A DNA stretch of 64,000 nt from Pseudocercospora fijiensis CIRAD86 (GCF_000340215.1 NW_006921536.1:3653918-3717917); one strand, 5' to 3'; positions 23,695 to 36,775 are shown, counted from the stretch's first letter. The notes: generated by a model not told the origin, from the sequence alone. Numbers and translations are program-made.

Positions 23695-24600
23695 CTAGCT
23701 TCTGCGATTTCCTTCGTAAAATTAACTATTCTAGATAGCTCGTCGAATCTACTATATTAGCTACTATAACTCTAGCGAGGATTGCGCTAATTAATCTATA
23801 AGGTATCCGCCTCGTTTATCGTAGAATTCGCTAACTTTCTTAAAGCCTATAGGCTTAAAGGCTTATACTAATTACTCTCGTAAGAGAATCGCTTACGTCC
23901 TACTATAAGTTTTTCTCATTCCTATACTAAAACCCTCGCTAAGTATTTAGTCCTTAAATAGCCTACGTAGCCTACGCTAGCTATACCCGCGCGGCCCGTA
24001 GCAATGTCGCCGCTAAGTATACCAATCTCCTTAAGGTTCTTAAGGTATAGAAGGCTTTAAAGCCTCTTTAGCCGTAGGGTCTATTATCTCGGTAAGTTTT
24101 CTTCGTTTTTTATAATAAAACTCTCGCTAATCTTTTCTTTTAGCGCTATAGCCTCGGAGGTAACGAATACCGTCGCTAATAGCGTAGCTTAATAGACCTA
24201 GACGTAAGTATTATATAGCTATCCGTCCGTTTTCTCGCGCTAACCTCTTCTTTTTAGAGGGCTTCCTACCGCTCTTAGGCTCGGAACTAATTGTAATAGT
24301 CCGGACTTATAAGAAGCTACTAATTAAGGGTTGCTATAGGTTTTCTAGTAGGCTCTAGGTAGTTTTAGATATGTTATTATTTTTCTTTTTCTATCCTAAG
24401 AGGACCTCTTAATTTTAGGTAGAGACCCGATACTTACTTATAAATATCTAAATAAAATCTTTATCTACTCCCGAATTATATCCCCCTTTCTAAATCCCTT
24501 AAGTAAACGAAAACAATCCTTAAACAAAACTAATAAGTTAGTAAAACTCGAAAGGTTAGTAAAATCCGTAAAATCTATAAATGAATAATCGTTACTCTAT
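23695..24600. other. Unassigned DNA between element B and the second Gypsy; one good intron-like signal
   Basis: No family recognised. On the plus strand 24092-24143 has the form of a fungal intron: GTAAGT start, CGCTAAT branch-like motif and TTTTCTTTTAG end. Flanking frames are stop-rich, so a gene here is only a possibility. Confidence 0.35.
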
Positions 24601-24639
24601 AGGAAAACTTTAGGTTACTACCTCGTAGATCGACTAGAT

Positions 24640-27600
24640 AATCTTCGTATATAATATATCCTACTAGAGCTCTTTAGTTCCTATATCCTTATACTCGGCC
24701 TCTATCGTAGCTAGGGCTCTTAGAACCTAGAGTTTGCCGCGGTAGCGTAGGAACCCCTAGGCCCTTAGAGTCTATCGTATAGTCTCCGATCTAAGTCTTC
24801 GCCTTAATTTCTAGCTATAATATCCTAGATTCCTCCTAGACTTTCCGTAGTTCTATCTAGTATACTATATCCTTCTCGACTATACCTTTTTATAGGTCGT
24901 TTATTTCTAGGTCCTAGAATATTTTAGCGCCTTCTAGCGGGGATTACGCGGGCTCTATCTTATTCGCGAGTAGGGATAATAGGCTCGCCTTAGGTACGCG
25001 TAGGAAGTTTCGAATCGTAGCGCTAGAGATTTGTAGGTTTTCTAGCTACCTTAGAGAGAGATCTAGTTCTAGAAATCTTTAGAACCTCGAAAGCTTATCG
25101 TCTTAGCCTAACGTATCCTATTCTCTTCTCGATAAGGTATTTAGTAGAATAGCCTCGACTCCCGGCCGGTAGACTAGGGTAAACTAGTATTTAGCTAGTT
25201 CTTCCTACTATCGAATCTGCCTCTCGGATAGTTAGCGCTTTACTATAAAGTGTTCTAGGTTCTTATAGTCCGTCTAAATCGTAAAGGGGCTATATAACTT
25301 TAGCTCGGAATCCTAAAACTTAATACTAGATATAACTACGAGTATCTCCTTATAGTAGATATCGTACTTAATCTCCGCCTTATTTAGTTTCTTTAAAAAG
25401 AAGCCTACTAGCTATCGGATCCCGGCCTTTTCTTAGATAAGGGCGCCTCTAATCGCGAACCTACTATAATCTATTTCGAGGAAGGTTAGAAGGGACGAGT
25501 CCTACTAGGCAAGTACTAGGGTACGGTAGAATTTGTCCTTTAGCGTTTCGAACGCTTTATCCTACTCCTTTCCCTAGGAGAACGGGGTTCCTTTACTAGT
25601 AAGCGCGGTTAATAGTACGGAAATCTTAGAGTAGTTCGGTACGAATATATAGTAGTAGTTTATAAATCCTAAGAATCGACGAACCTCCTTTTAGGTCTTA
25701 GGTACTATCTACTTTTATACGGCTTCTATGTTTTTAGGGTTAGCTAATATCCCTCCTCTATTAGCGTAGCCGATAAACCCTAGATACTTAATCTTTCTCT
25801 AGGCGAACTCGCTATTCTTTAAATCTAGGTAAAGGCCTCTGTCCTAAAGCTTCTTAAGAACAGTCCTTACCTTACGGAAGTAATCGTCTCTCGTACCGCT
25901 TAAGTAGATTACTACGTCGTCTATATACGCCGACGCGAAATCGTCTAGATACTCCTATAGGAGAGTATTAATATACTATTAAAACTTTACTAAGGCTCCG
26001 GATAAACTAAAAAGACATACTAACTACTCGAAAAAACTAAGCCTAGTACGGAAGGCTAATTTATACTCGTATCCTTTTACTATCCTTATCTTATAAAAGG
26101 TCGAGACTACGTTAACCTTAGTTAAATATCGGGCTTCCGTTAGGTTCCTTATAGTATCCGGGATTAGTAGAAAGGGATACCTATCGTATTTTATAAGAGC
26201 GTTAAGCGCCCTATAGTCGTAGTAGAACCGAGGTCCTTCTTCGGGTTTCTTAACAAATCGTATAGGCGCCGCTGCCTCGGAGTTCGAAGGTCTTATAAAC
26301 CCCTTCTCTAAGAGCTCGTTAAGTAACTTTCGTAAGACTAGGAGCTCTTATTTCGATATACTATAGAGCGGACCCTAGGGGAGCTATAGCTAGGATCCGT
26401 CTAGTTTTTTATAGAGATCTATCGTATAATCGATACTAGGACGGTAGGGCGCTAACTTATCGGCTTCTCTTTAATAAAGTAGCGCGGCTATATCGCGAAC
26501 CTCTAGGGGTAGTTTCCTTTTTAGCTCCTTAATCGTCGGATATGCCTTCGTCTTTAGGGCTTTCTTAATATCCTCGGCAATTATCGTAATAGGTAGACTC
26601 CTTATAGCGTCGATTCTAGCGATATTCCTATATACGTCGAATTTACGGTAATAGCGCCCGGCTTTAACCTAATACCGAGCTCTCTTATAATAGTACTATC
26701 GCTCCTCGGGCGTAGTCCTAACCTTATTATATACCTTCTATAAGTTCCCTAAGATAAGTAGGAAAGCTAATCCTAGTACGACGTAAGCGTATACTATCTA
26801 TCGGAACCTATTAATTTCTATCTAGAAAGCGACGACTCTAACAATTTTCGCGTCCTATATTATAGACGACGCTCCTTTTAGCTCTCGGGATTTACGGCTA
26901 ATATAGCTAAGCCCGAGGCCTTTAGCTAGGCTAGCGTTAATTATAGCGAAGTACTAGTATCCTTCGTTAATAAGAGTAGAAGTTCCGACGTTACTTTCGA
27001 GGACTATATCGGTATATATAAGATTCCCGTTTATATCCTTTTTAACTTCTTTCTATTTCCTTACTTATACTTTATCTACTCTCGACTCCTAACTATAAGC
27101 GAGAGTTACTCTTTTCCCGACTTAGAACTACTTAAGTCTAACTATTCTTCCGCGTCCTCTAGTATAGGGTATATAGAAGCGACGCTAATCTTAGTAGGCT
27201 AAACCGCTAGTATATATAGGCAATCGCGAATTTAGTATCTACTCGCTTTATAGCGGAAGTAGAGCCTTTTCTCCTTACGTTTCTCTCTCTCTCTATAGAG
27301 TCGACCTATTTAGCTCTAGGCTTCCCTACTATTCCTTATTAGCCTCCGCGGTTCTTTCTATAGAAAGCGTTCGTTTAGGTAGGGTTTATAACTACGTCCC
27401 TATCGGAGTCGACCTTCGAGTTCGCCGCGGGAGCCGTATAGGGTAGAATAACGACTATAGGGCTCGTAGCGTCTTTTTTCCTTTCTTACTAGCGTTTAGC
27501 GGCCTACTTAAACTAGTCCGTCGTCTCGAGGTTTGTTATAGTTCGCTCGACTTCCTTTACGTAGAAGTAGTAATTCTTAATCTTTAGTATAGCGGCGGTA

Positions 27601-28570
27601 TAAATCTTAGCTACGTTCGAGAAAGTATTCTTTAAGTACTCGATTTTCGTATTATCGGTCTAACGGTCTCTACCTATACTTAGTAGGAGACCGTCGAATT
27701 CTAGCTAGTAGTCGTACTAAGGTTATCCTTAAGAATGCCTTAAGGCTTAGAGTTACTCTAGCGCCTTCGTAGCTTTATTGCTATCTATAAAGACGTTCTC
27801 GAGTTACTAGAAGAAAGCTTTAGGATCCTTTCCTTTTATAAGGCTTCCTCTTTCCTAGTACGTTCCTTTACCGGTAGGGTATCGTAAATAGTATCCTAGT
27901 AGTAATCTTCGGAAAGCTTCGGTTTTAGCCCGGAACGAACTTAGTACGAGCTTCTTAGTCGTAGTAAGTAGTCCCGGAACGACTTAGCCTTTCCGTTCTA
28001 TAAAGGTAGCTTCTATTCGCGTAACGCCGTTACGTTTTAGCCGGTAGCCGAGAGGGTTTCTAAGAGTCCTTTTAGGATCTCGTTCGTAGACTTATCTTAC
28101 GTTATATTAGCTTCGATAGACCTAGCCTAGCGAGATACTTCTACGTATTAGAGCGCGGAGCGCGTAGCTTATAGCTAGGCTTCTATCGTTTATTATCTAG
28201 TATAGAGACTCTCGAAGGCGCGATAAATCTTATCCCTAGTTATCTCTAGCGTAGTAGGGATAGCGTTCCCCTAGCTATCTTACTTAGGTTCCTAACGAAC
28301 CTTAGGGTTTTCTATAATAAAGATCGAACCTAATATTATAGGTAAGTAACGCGTACGTAGATACTAGATATAAGACTTAATAGGTTCGATAAAGAGCTAA
28401 GTCTATCTACGTAAATCCGAATAGTTTTATATAGTACGCTAAGCGCTAAGTAGTAGGTTAGAATCGCGTAGGCCGAATACCTAAGGCTAGTGCTTTCTAC
28501 CTAGGGCGTAGCCCTTTATAGTATCTATTAGCGTAATATTAGTAGGGACTACACTTACGCGAGGGCAGAC
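24640..28570 (-). pseudogene. pol: Second Ty3/Gypsy: gag, RT and RNase H, truncated towards integrase
   Basis: Minus-strand reading gives a gag with a conserved helix (PKAFF then LENVF) near 27820, and a CX2CX4HX4C-like knuckle near 27250-27210 with two RIP-altered residues (YFRY...SRY...C). The RT active site is intact as YIDDVVIYLSG near 25930-25900, followed by KYLGF and a typical RRFLGFINYY segment near 25690. RNase H follows at about 25350-25200 and a spacer resembling the start of integrase near 24700. A full integrase is not seen, so the 3' end is lost or replaced by the region left of 24600. The 5' side continues beyond the LINE inserted at 28586-33519. Confidence 0.8.
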
Positions 28571-28585
28571 TAAGAGGTATATATA
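28571..28585. repeat. Target-site duplication of full-length LINE (left)
   Basis: TAAGAGGTATATATA, repeated at 33520-33534 on the other side of the LINE. Confidence 0.85.
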
Positions 28586-28899
28586 GATAGATAGATATTT
28601 CATTTGCCTATTATAGTGCCTTTCGGCCTATGTAGGTCTGTTTCTATGTATTGTTTTAGGTAGGAAACTAACTTAGTTAGTAAAAACCTCCCTCCTATCC
28701 TATTTATAAGTGTTGATCTTCCTCGTTTCCTTGTTTTCCTTCCTCTAGGGTATACTAGTGTTATAGTTGTTACCCTCTAACTACCTTGCCTACTGCCCTG
28801 CCCTTCTTTCCCCCTCTTCTTCCCTCCTTCTTATCTACTCCTCGGTTTCCCTTGCTAGTGCGAATTGTTATACAAATCCCTATTTAATGATCTACTTTA

Positions 28900-31800
28900 C
28901 TATCCTCTTTAGGTCTTCTTTACTCTAGATTAGCTTGTCGTATTCCCTTTCTATTGCTTTTAGTCTCTAATTACTTCTGCCTTCTAACTATTAAGGGCAG
29001 ACTAGTAGTATATGCTTAGGGTTCTAAGATTAGTAGCTATATTAGCAAGCTCTGCTTTCAATTCCTAGGACGTTTCTTCTAAATAGGTAAGATCTGAGTC
29101 TAATATATTTAGATCTGATTTAGATAGCTAGGCTTGCCTCGGCCCTATTTAGGTCCTTATAGAGCTAGTAGTTATATTGACTAAATTTAATTAGTGCCTT
29201 TAGGGTTCCTAGTCTAACTTATGTTTTATTCTATTCCTGCTCCTATAGGTGTCTAGTAATTGATTCTGCTAGGCTTTGTTTCTCTCCCTTTGGCTTGTCT
29301 TCCTTTAGCCTTATATTTAGTCCCTAAAGCTCTTTCTCTAGCATTTCTCTTGTTAAGACTCTATATTGCTCTAGGTCTTTGACTTTCTAGGGAGTTATTT
29401 ATAGTCTGTCTCGCCTCCTAGTCCTAACGTACTAGGCTTTTATCTTGTCTATTGCCTTTTAGATAGTCTATTAGGCTAGGTATTCTATTGTCTTTACTGT
29501 ATATTAGTGTCTTAGGCCCTTGAAGTATTGTTTAACTAATAGGATCCCTAATTCTATTTCTACTACCCTTATTAGTATAGTTTTGTATACTCCTAGGATT
29601 TTCTTTAGGCTTTAGGTTTGGGACCTGCTAACTAGTTGCTTAATCCTCTTTAGTGTTTTCTCTTAGGCTGTCTATATCTATGCTCTATATAGTATTGCTA
29701 GCTTGACAATTGCTTTGTATATAACTTTAGCTTTCTCGAATATAGCCCCCTATATAGAGGCTATAAGCCTATTAATAGATTGTATATTAGTATCCGCCCT
29801 CTGCTTTGCCTTCTTTACTTATAGTCCCTAATTTAGTTTTGGATCTAGCTAGATCCCTAGTACCCTAAGCTCTACTAATAGTTGGGTTTTAAAGCCTTAG
29901 ATAGTAATTGATTGCTTTATATTATAGGTTGATTTAGCCTTACTAAAGTGGATAAGCTAGTACTTTTCTAGGGCGAATTTTGCTCTATACCTCCTTGCCT
30001 ATTTTTTATACTCCTAGTGCTTCTCTTCTAGGATCTTATAGTTAGTTTCTATTGTCTTAGACTAGGCTAGGATGTTTATATTATCTACAAACCCTAATGC
30101 TAATATATTTTTTGATTCTAGGAGTAGGAGTAGGTCTGCTATAAAGATAAGGAAGAGGATTAGGGAGAGTATTAATCCTTAGGGGATCCCCTTTTTAGTT
30201 AGCATTAGGTCTGATTTGAATTTGCCTAGAATAAGCTATATTAATCTTTCCTACAGAAAGGACTAGATGAATTGGACTATCTAGTTTAGTATAGCTTTCT
30301 GTTTAAGTATATATAGGAGCCTTTTATAGGAGATATTGTCGAAGGCTTCTAAGATGTCGAGGGAGAGGAGGGTTGCTACCTAGTTTTAACTATAGTACTA
30401 GATATACTTGATCTGTTCTATAATTAGTTCTATAGCTGTTAGTATTAACCTCTTCTTTCTTCCTCCTATCTAGCCTTTAGGAAGGATATTCCTTTCCTCG
30501 GCAAAGGTTGTTAGCCTTTTAGCGACAATTTTTTCTAGTACCTTGCCTATTATATTAAGTAGGGCTATTAGTCTATAGGCCTTGAGCTATGTATAGTCTT
30601 CCTTCTAGGGCTTCCTTAGCACTACTATTAGGGACTTCCTAAATAGTCTTAGGTAGTGTCCTAGTGCTAGGCTTTATAAAAAGATATTAGCTAGTGCTAG
30701 GGCTAGCCCCTTCCTATATACTTTTAGAAGTTTGTTATAGATCTTGTCTTCTCCTAGTGCCTTATTACCTAGAATTTTCTTTAGGATCCTTTTAATAGTT
30801 TCGGGTTTGACCTAGGTGTCTCTTAGTATACCTAGTAGTAGAGTCTCTTGTTCTTTCTCCTTTATATCTAATAGGTCTGCTTATACTTTTCTATAGAAGA
30901 AGTGATAGCCTAGGGCTCTTGCTTTCCCTTCTATTATAGTCTACATTTGTCCTTATTAGTCTATAATATCCGGGAATTGTAGTAGTATATCCTTATCCTA
31001 TTTAGGTCTCCTTGCCTATTTAGCTATCCTCTATATCTCCTCTAGTTTCTTTGTAATTATTCCTATTATAGATCTCTATTCTTATATCTTGTCTTTCTTG
31101 ATCTAGATCTTCTTTTCCTAGTAGGCTTTGTTGTAGTTGTCCTATACTTCCTAGGTATAGGTTTGTATCTACTGCCTCCTAGCCTTCCTTGCTACTTTAA
31201 CCTTCCTTATATACTTACTAGTCTAGTATAGCTACTAGTATAGTGAATATTTCTTTGCTAGGGTATGCTTTCTAGCTACCTATTTTAGGATTCCTATTAG
31301 TTCTTCTACTGCCTTATTAATATCCTCTAGCCTTAGTAGGTGCTTTGTTAAGAGTTCCTCTAGTTTTAGGTCCCTTTCTAGTTCCTCCCTAATCCTGCCC
31401 TATTAGGCACCTTTCTAGTTAAGCTTCTCCTCTAGTTCCCTTTCCTAATTAGCTTAGACATTTAGCTTAATCTATACCGGGAAGTAGTCTAATAATTCTT
31501 CTAGTTCCTAGTTAACCCTATATCTTGTAATCCTGTTCCTAATCTAATATAATATAAAGTATAGGTCTAGTATACTACTGCTTCCTCTTGCCTCCTAAGT
31601 AATTAGTCCCTTTAGGGTAACAATTTCTATTCCTTCCCTCTCTAATATATCAATCAGTCTTCCTACTAGAAAGTAGTAAGCTAGGGTAAAGTCTAAGCCC
31701 TAGAGGGGGTAGTAGAGGTTGAAATCCCTAAGTAGGATTTAGTAGGTGTTCCCCTAAATAACTCTAGGTAGTCTTTCTAGGGTTTTTAGTTAGGTACTGC

Positions 31801-32190
31801 TTCTTGAGTCTAGTAGTAGGTTATATATACAGTAGACTTAGAGTGTACCTTGGGATATCTCTACTTAAACTAATGTTAGGTCCCTATCCTCCTATAGTAT
31901 AGCCTACTAGGTTTCTGTATCTATCTCCTTGCTAATATAGATGTATGTCCTTAGGGCTCCCTAGTTGTAGATAATTAGGTAGTATCTTAGGTCTTTAACT
32001 ATTGCTAGTCTCTTTGTATATAGGTTGAGCTAGGGCTCTTAGATTATAATAATATAGTGTTCTTTTAGGTTTAGTGCTTAAAGGAAGCTCCTCTATACCT
32101 TGTCTTTGCTCTTATTGATATTGTACTATATAATGTTTAGTAATATTGCAATGTTTATTAGGTTTCATCTATTTTATTTCCCTATAAGTT
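28900..32190 (-). pseudogene. LINE ORF2: AP endonuclease and reverse transcriptase
   Basis: The N-terminal part (about 32150-31500) reads as an exonuclease-endonuclease-phosphatase domain: QYNINKSK start, an EP*LN motif from EPWLN, a RIP-altered GDFN motif (RDFNLYYPL), and an SSILDLYF end. The RT core at about 30420-29900 has SGAFDN-like, GIPQGSPLSP-like and active-site segments; the active site is GFVDN here, from FxDD by a TpG to TpA change. A Trp-to-stop (CLA*SKT) just after it is shared with the second copy. The endonuclease nicks the target and RT primes on it. Many TAG codons from TGG and CAG make it dead. Confidence 0.88.
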
Positions 32191-32379
32191 TTCCTTTAGT
32201 CTTCCTTTACTTTAGACTAATATTTGACTAAGCTTTGTCTGCCCTACTTCCTTTCCTATAATATTAAGGTATCTTAGTCTCCCTAGTTGCTAGTAGCTCT
32301 CTTGTGCTAGTGAGGCCCTAAATGTGAACCTATTATCTTGCCTAGACCTCTTTTATAGTACTTAGCTAGGTTGCTTCTG

Positions 32380-33450
32380 TACCTAGTTACCCTAGCTTGT
32401 TATATATCTTTTTAGTATATTAATTCTAGCTTCCTTTGCCTTCCTAGCTGCCTATATTCTTATAGGGCATTCCTTTGCCTAAGAGGGGTGTCTTTTAGTA
32501 TAGTATGTATATCTTGCTTCTCCCTTATATACTTTGTATTCTTTAACCTAGTAATCCCCTATATAATAGGAGTAGGTGTCGGTTGTCTTTGTATACTTAG
32601 CTGCTAAGTGTTTATAGTGTTGACATTTAAAGCACTGTATTATCCTATAGTTGCTTCTATATATCTCTGTTTCTAATCTTTTAAAGTCCTAGAACAACCC
32701 CTAGTCTAGCACTATATTAGCTTATTCTGTACTCCCTACCTAGATAATTAGGGAAGACTGCTTCTTAGTCTCTTCGATTTTCCTTTTAATCTATACCACT
32801 TTTGTAATCTTTAGGCCTAGGTATATAGCTTGGTTTTGTCTCTATAGGCTCTTAATATCCTGTTCTTCCTTAAAGCTTCTTGTTATACTATAGGCTATAA
32901 TTATAAATTGCTGTTAGGAGACCTTTGCTATTCTCCCTATCTTAGTTGTCTATTCTTTTTGTGTTTCTAGCTTCTTTTTATCCTGCTCTTATACTATAAA
33001 TAGCTTGATTACCCCTTTACCTTCGTTCCTAGCCCTAATTACCTCTTTAACTACAATTCTTTCTATAATCTCTTTTCCTATAAGTCCTTAGATTTCCTTT
33101 TGCTCCTATAGGTCCGTAATGTAGACTCTAACTACTGTCCTCGGGGGTTTTAGCGCCTCCTAACTAGCTACTACTGCCTAGGTGCGGTAGTTTAGGCTTA
33201 TCTCCTATTGTTTCTTCGTAATCTTTGCTACGACTGTATTAGCTACCTTTGTAATTACGTAGCTTGCCTAGTTGTAGATTGCTTTCAGTCCTCTAAGGAG
33301 TTCTAAGATTATTATCCTATATGCCCTCTTAGGGGTTCTTCTATCTTCCGCCTTTAGTACCTCCTCTGCCCTCGCATATAGTGCTTTCTATTCGTCCTCC
33401 CTTCCTTCTTAACTGTCTTCCCTTCGTCTCTAATTGTTCGCTGCTATTGT
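32380..33450 (-). pseudogene. LINE ORF1: gag-like RNA-binding protein
   Basis: Upstream of ORF2 on the same strand. Near 32620-32500 it carries three CCHC-type knuckles: CFKCQHYKHLAAK then two more in the same spacing, with several Cys changed to Tyr (TGT/TGC to TAT/TAC) by RIP. This matches ORF1 of Tad1-type and other LINEs, which coats the RNA. The N-terminal half is charged and unremarkable. Confidence 0.8.
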
Positions 33451-33519
33451 TGCGAGTTGTGATCGGCAATATAATATATCGGATAGTCGACGGGATACTT
33501 CTATATAGTCTAAAGACTA

Positions 33520-33534
33520 TAAGAGGTATATATA
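33520..33534. repeat. Target-site duplication of full-length LINE (right)
   Basis: TAAGAGGTATATATA, partner of 28571-28585. Confidence 0.85.
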
Positions 33535-35115
33535 AGCGACTAATATAGCGAGAGACTTTCTAGATATTATAAAAGAAAAAGATCTAATTATTAGGCTTCT
33601 TACTATTATTAGGATTATTAAATCTAGTAATACTAATTCTAGCGAAGCGAAGGGCACCTAGAGCAACTTAAGAAGCTTGCGACGAAAGTTATAGAAGGTA
33701 TCCGGAGCGTAGTATATAGAATTATAAGAAGGGTTATATTAGTAGGTAGATAGGGTAGTAGTAGGTTAGTATAGTATTCGATAGAGATCTAGGAGGAGAA
33801 GGAGGAAGGTAGGCTAGTTAGCCTAACGCTAAGCGCCAAGCCCTGCCTAAGGCACTAAGACCCTAGCTTTACTCGAGCTAGTTACATACTAATTACGTAT
33901 AGCCTCTAATATACGCTTCCCTTCTAAAGGCCGCGCCCTCGTAGCCTGTCTATATTCTAATCTTAACCTCTATTACTACTAACTTAGCACATTAACTAAG
34001 CTGTTTAGCCGCGCTAAATTAAACGCTTAACTACCTAATTATATAACTATGTCAAACCTTACCTCCTAATACAATATAATATTTAACTCTAACTACGCTA
34101 TCCTTATATATAATAAAGTAATATATATCTATAAGAATTAAGGGCTATTAACTAATTACAATACGAGCGCGTCTTCCCTACTATAATAGGTAGGCAGACG
34201 AGGTATTATAGCACTGCCTCCGTTCTAAGTAATATTGTTTCGAGTTCTTTGCGTCTACTCTAAAAGACCTAGAAATGTCTACTTCCGAGGGTTTGTTCTT
34301 ATTATTACGAGGGCTATTATTGTTCGTAGTTTCGCTAGCCCTAATTAGTTAGGTTTAGTAGCCTTCAATTGTTAATTAATTAATCTTATCTTTTTAAAAA
34401 CGCAGTTCGTCTAGTTTCTATAGGTAAAGGCTATTATAAGTGTAATAGTTAAGCTTCGCCTCGCTTAAAGGGTCGGAAAGATCGAGGAGTAACCTATTAT
34501 CTATAAGATCGACCCCGGCTAGCTTAGCTCTATATTTTTGCCCTTAGTTAGTCTATTAATCGCTTAACCTTTTAGTCTCTAAGCCCTTCGAACGGCTTAG
34601 CCCTTTTAACCTAGTTAGTATAGCGTACTACGGCCTTAGGCCGTAGTATAGGTAAGGTTGTCTTCGTAGATATAGCGACGATAACAAGTAAGGTTAGTAA
34701 TAGTAGCGAGTAGGTAACGTTGATAATAGCGGCGCTAGCCGCCTTAGCTCTAACTTTACCTTATTCTTCCTTTCCTTTTTTAACTAGTAATATACTTAGC
34801 AATACCGTTACTAACATAGCCGCGCCGGCTGTACCGCCCTTTAGTATAAGCGCGACGCCGTTATTATTATTATTATTACTATTTACGTACGCGCGCGCCG
34901 TCCTCGCCGACCGCCTAGGCCTCGAGGTCTCGATAGAATAAAGGAATAAAAGAGGGCGCTAAGAGAAGGGTCTTATAGGTTACGCTAGTAAAGAGGTAGA
35001 TTCCCTTAAAGAGTAGGCGATTGCTCGACGCTTGTTAATAACTAGTACGCGTTTACTATAGTAGTATAGTCTCGTTGTCTCTTACTAACAATTGCTTACC
35101 TCTAATTAGTTAGCT
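33535..35115. other. 5' remainder of second Gypsy (to about 33870) and 3' non-coding region of the chromodomain Gypsy
   Basis: 33535-33870 is gag-side sequence of the second Gypsy beyond the LINE. From about 33870 to 35115 no gene is recognised; the left LTR of the chromodomain Gypsy is probably here but I could not pair it. Contains a hairpin (34626-34635 with 34639-34648, TACTACGGCC arms) and a short TTA run (34859-34877). Confidence 0.4.
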
Positions 35116-35140
35116 TAATAGCACCCTAGGGGTAGTATTA
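35116..35140. repeat. Punctuating palindrome, copy 9 (chromodomain Gypsy, after pol)
   Basis: Arms TAATAGCACCC and GGGTAGTATTA. It starts 13 bases after the pol stop codon on the sense strand, and is the same palindrome family as in elements A and B although this is a different Gypsy clade. Confidence 0.88.
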
Positions 35141-35153
35141 TTCCTAGGCGATA

Positions 35154-36747
35154 TTATAAGCCCTTAGCCTTCTTCTTATTCCTTATACTAGTCTAATACT
35201 CGTCTAACAACTTAGCTATATCCTTAAAGGAGTCTTTAGCCTCCTACGAGTCCTATTTAGGTAAATAGCCTTGCTATCTTAATAGGTATTCCTTTTTGCC
35301 TTACCTAGTCCGATGCTTTAGGATGCGTTCTACCGACTATAGCTCTTTACTATTAGCTAAGACTTCTTCTAATTTAGTAGGCGCTTTATCGCCTTCGCGC
35401 TAGTAATATAGTTTAAGGAGGGATACGTAGAAGGTATTATAGATAGTATAATAAGGAGTAAGCTATAACTAGTAGGCCTATATACCCTTAGCCTCTCGAA
35501 TACGGAATAGGCTAATGTATCTTAGTACGAGCTTAGGCCTTGTTTTGCTATTAAGTAATAGGTGTTTGCGGATGCGGAGGTTCTTCGTACTAAGTATAAC
35601 TATATCGCCTTATTTAAAGGTTATCGGTATATAGCGCTTATCGTAGTAGGTCTTTTTATACTCTTAAGCCTTTGTTAGCTTCTTAGCTATCTTAGTATAG
35701 ATTTCTCGTATCTTCTAGATACGTTCTATTACCGCTAGTGTCTCTAGTACTTAACGCGCTTTCCTTTCCTTACGCTCGGCCTCGAGCGAGGTAAATAGAT
35801 CTTATAGTAAGGCAGCGTTTTAGCCTATTATAGCTATATATAGCGAAACCTTAGTTAATAAGTATACACTGTTATTATATACGAATTCTATAGGTTATAG
35901 GAGGTTAACCTAATCCTCGGGGTTCTTATTAATATAACTGCGTAGGTACTACTATAGGGTAGCATTCTACCTCTCTATTTAACCGTCGGTCTATAGATAG
36001 AAGGCTATTAATAGCCGATGCTTTAGTCTTAGCTATAGGTATATTTCGCTCTAATAGTGCGATATTAGTATCGATCTACGATTAGATACTATCCCCTTAG
36101 GGGTTCCCTAATAGGTATAGAAGATATTGTTCTATAGCGCTTCTACTATATTAATAGCAGTCTAATCTTTCCGCGCCGGGATATATCGAGCGCCTTTAGT
36201 AAATCGATCTACTATAACAAGGATAGTATTATATATATCCTTGCTACCCCTACGCTTAGTAGGAGGAAGGCCTATAATAAAATCTATTATAAGTTCTACG
36301 AATAGCTTCCTAGGAATAGGAAGTAAAGACAACTCGCTAAATAGTAGGTGCTTTAGTGCTTTAATACGCTAGTATACTGCATAGGTCTATACGTATTCTT
36401 TTATATACCGCTTACTATTTAGCTAGTAGTATATACGCGATAGCAGCTCGTACGACCTCTCTATACTATAGTAACTAGCGAGCTTACTATTATAGTGCCT
36501 TTTTAAAAGCTCTTATCTAATCGATTGTGTAGCGGGGATATAGTATCTGCCCTTAAACTTTAAGTAACTCTTATCGTCGATCGACTAACTTTTACTCTTA
36601 CTAGATCGAGTCGCTCGCCTACTTACAAGCCTATTAATACGTTTAATAGCAAAGGCGTCCCTCTGCTAAGTACGTAACAGCTTATCTATAAACGATTAAC
36701 TATCCCTATTTGCAAGGTTATTTAATAGCACCCTTGCTATTAAACGA
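35154..36747 (-). pseudogene. pol: Chromodomain Gypsy pol, 3' part: integrase core and chromodomain
   Basis: Integrase DDE segment reads VIVDRFTKGARYIPA near 36200, then SNR(G)S...LKHR and FY..TDG, the standard Gypsy integrase motifs (second Asp changed to Asn by RIP). The C-terminus at about 35370-35200 is a chromodomain: VERILKHR, then KKEYLLR*QGY (from KKEYLVRWKGY), which in chromoviruses directs insertion to methylated-H3 heterochromatin. Stop TAA at 35156-35154. The gene is interrupted at 36747/36748 by the 9.9-kb hAT and continues at 46660. Confidence 0.9.
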
Positions 36748-36755
36748 GGTACGTA
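36748..36755. repeat. 8-bp target-site duplication of giant hAT (left)
   Basis: GGTACGTA, identical to 46660-46667. Confidence 0.95.
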
Positions 36756-36775
36756 TAGACCCCGCAGTGGTTCGG
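36756..36775 (+). repeat. Left terminal inverted repeat of giant hAT
   Basis: TAGACCCCGCAGTGGTTCGG; pairs exactly with 46640-46659. Confidence 0.95.

Larger units (their letters stand above)
28586..33519 (-). mobile_element. Full-length Tad1-like LINE (4.9 kb)
   Basis: Non-LTR element in minus sense: 5' end near 33519, ORF1, ORF2, then a 3' tail of GATA/TATC units at 28586-28600, flanked by a 15-bp duplication. A second, 5'-truncated copy in opposite orientation lies at 52806-54835. Mutations are strongly strand-biased: on the element sense strand TpG is almost gone while CpA is common. Confidence 0.9.

Noticed and set aside
28586..28605. GATA microsatellite as an independent repeat
   Set aside because: It is the 3' tail of the LINE, present at the same place in the inverted copy (54822-54838).
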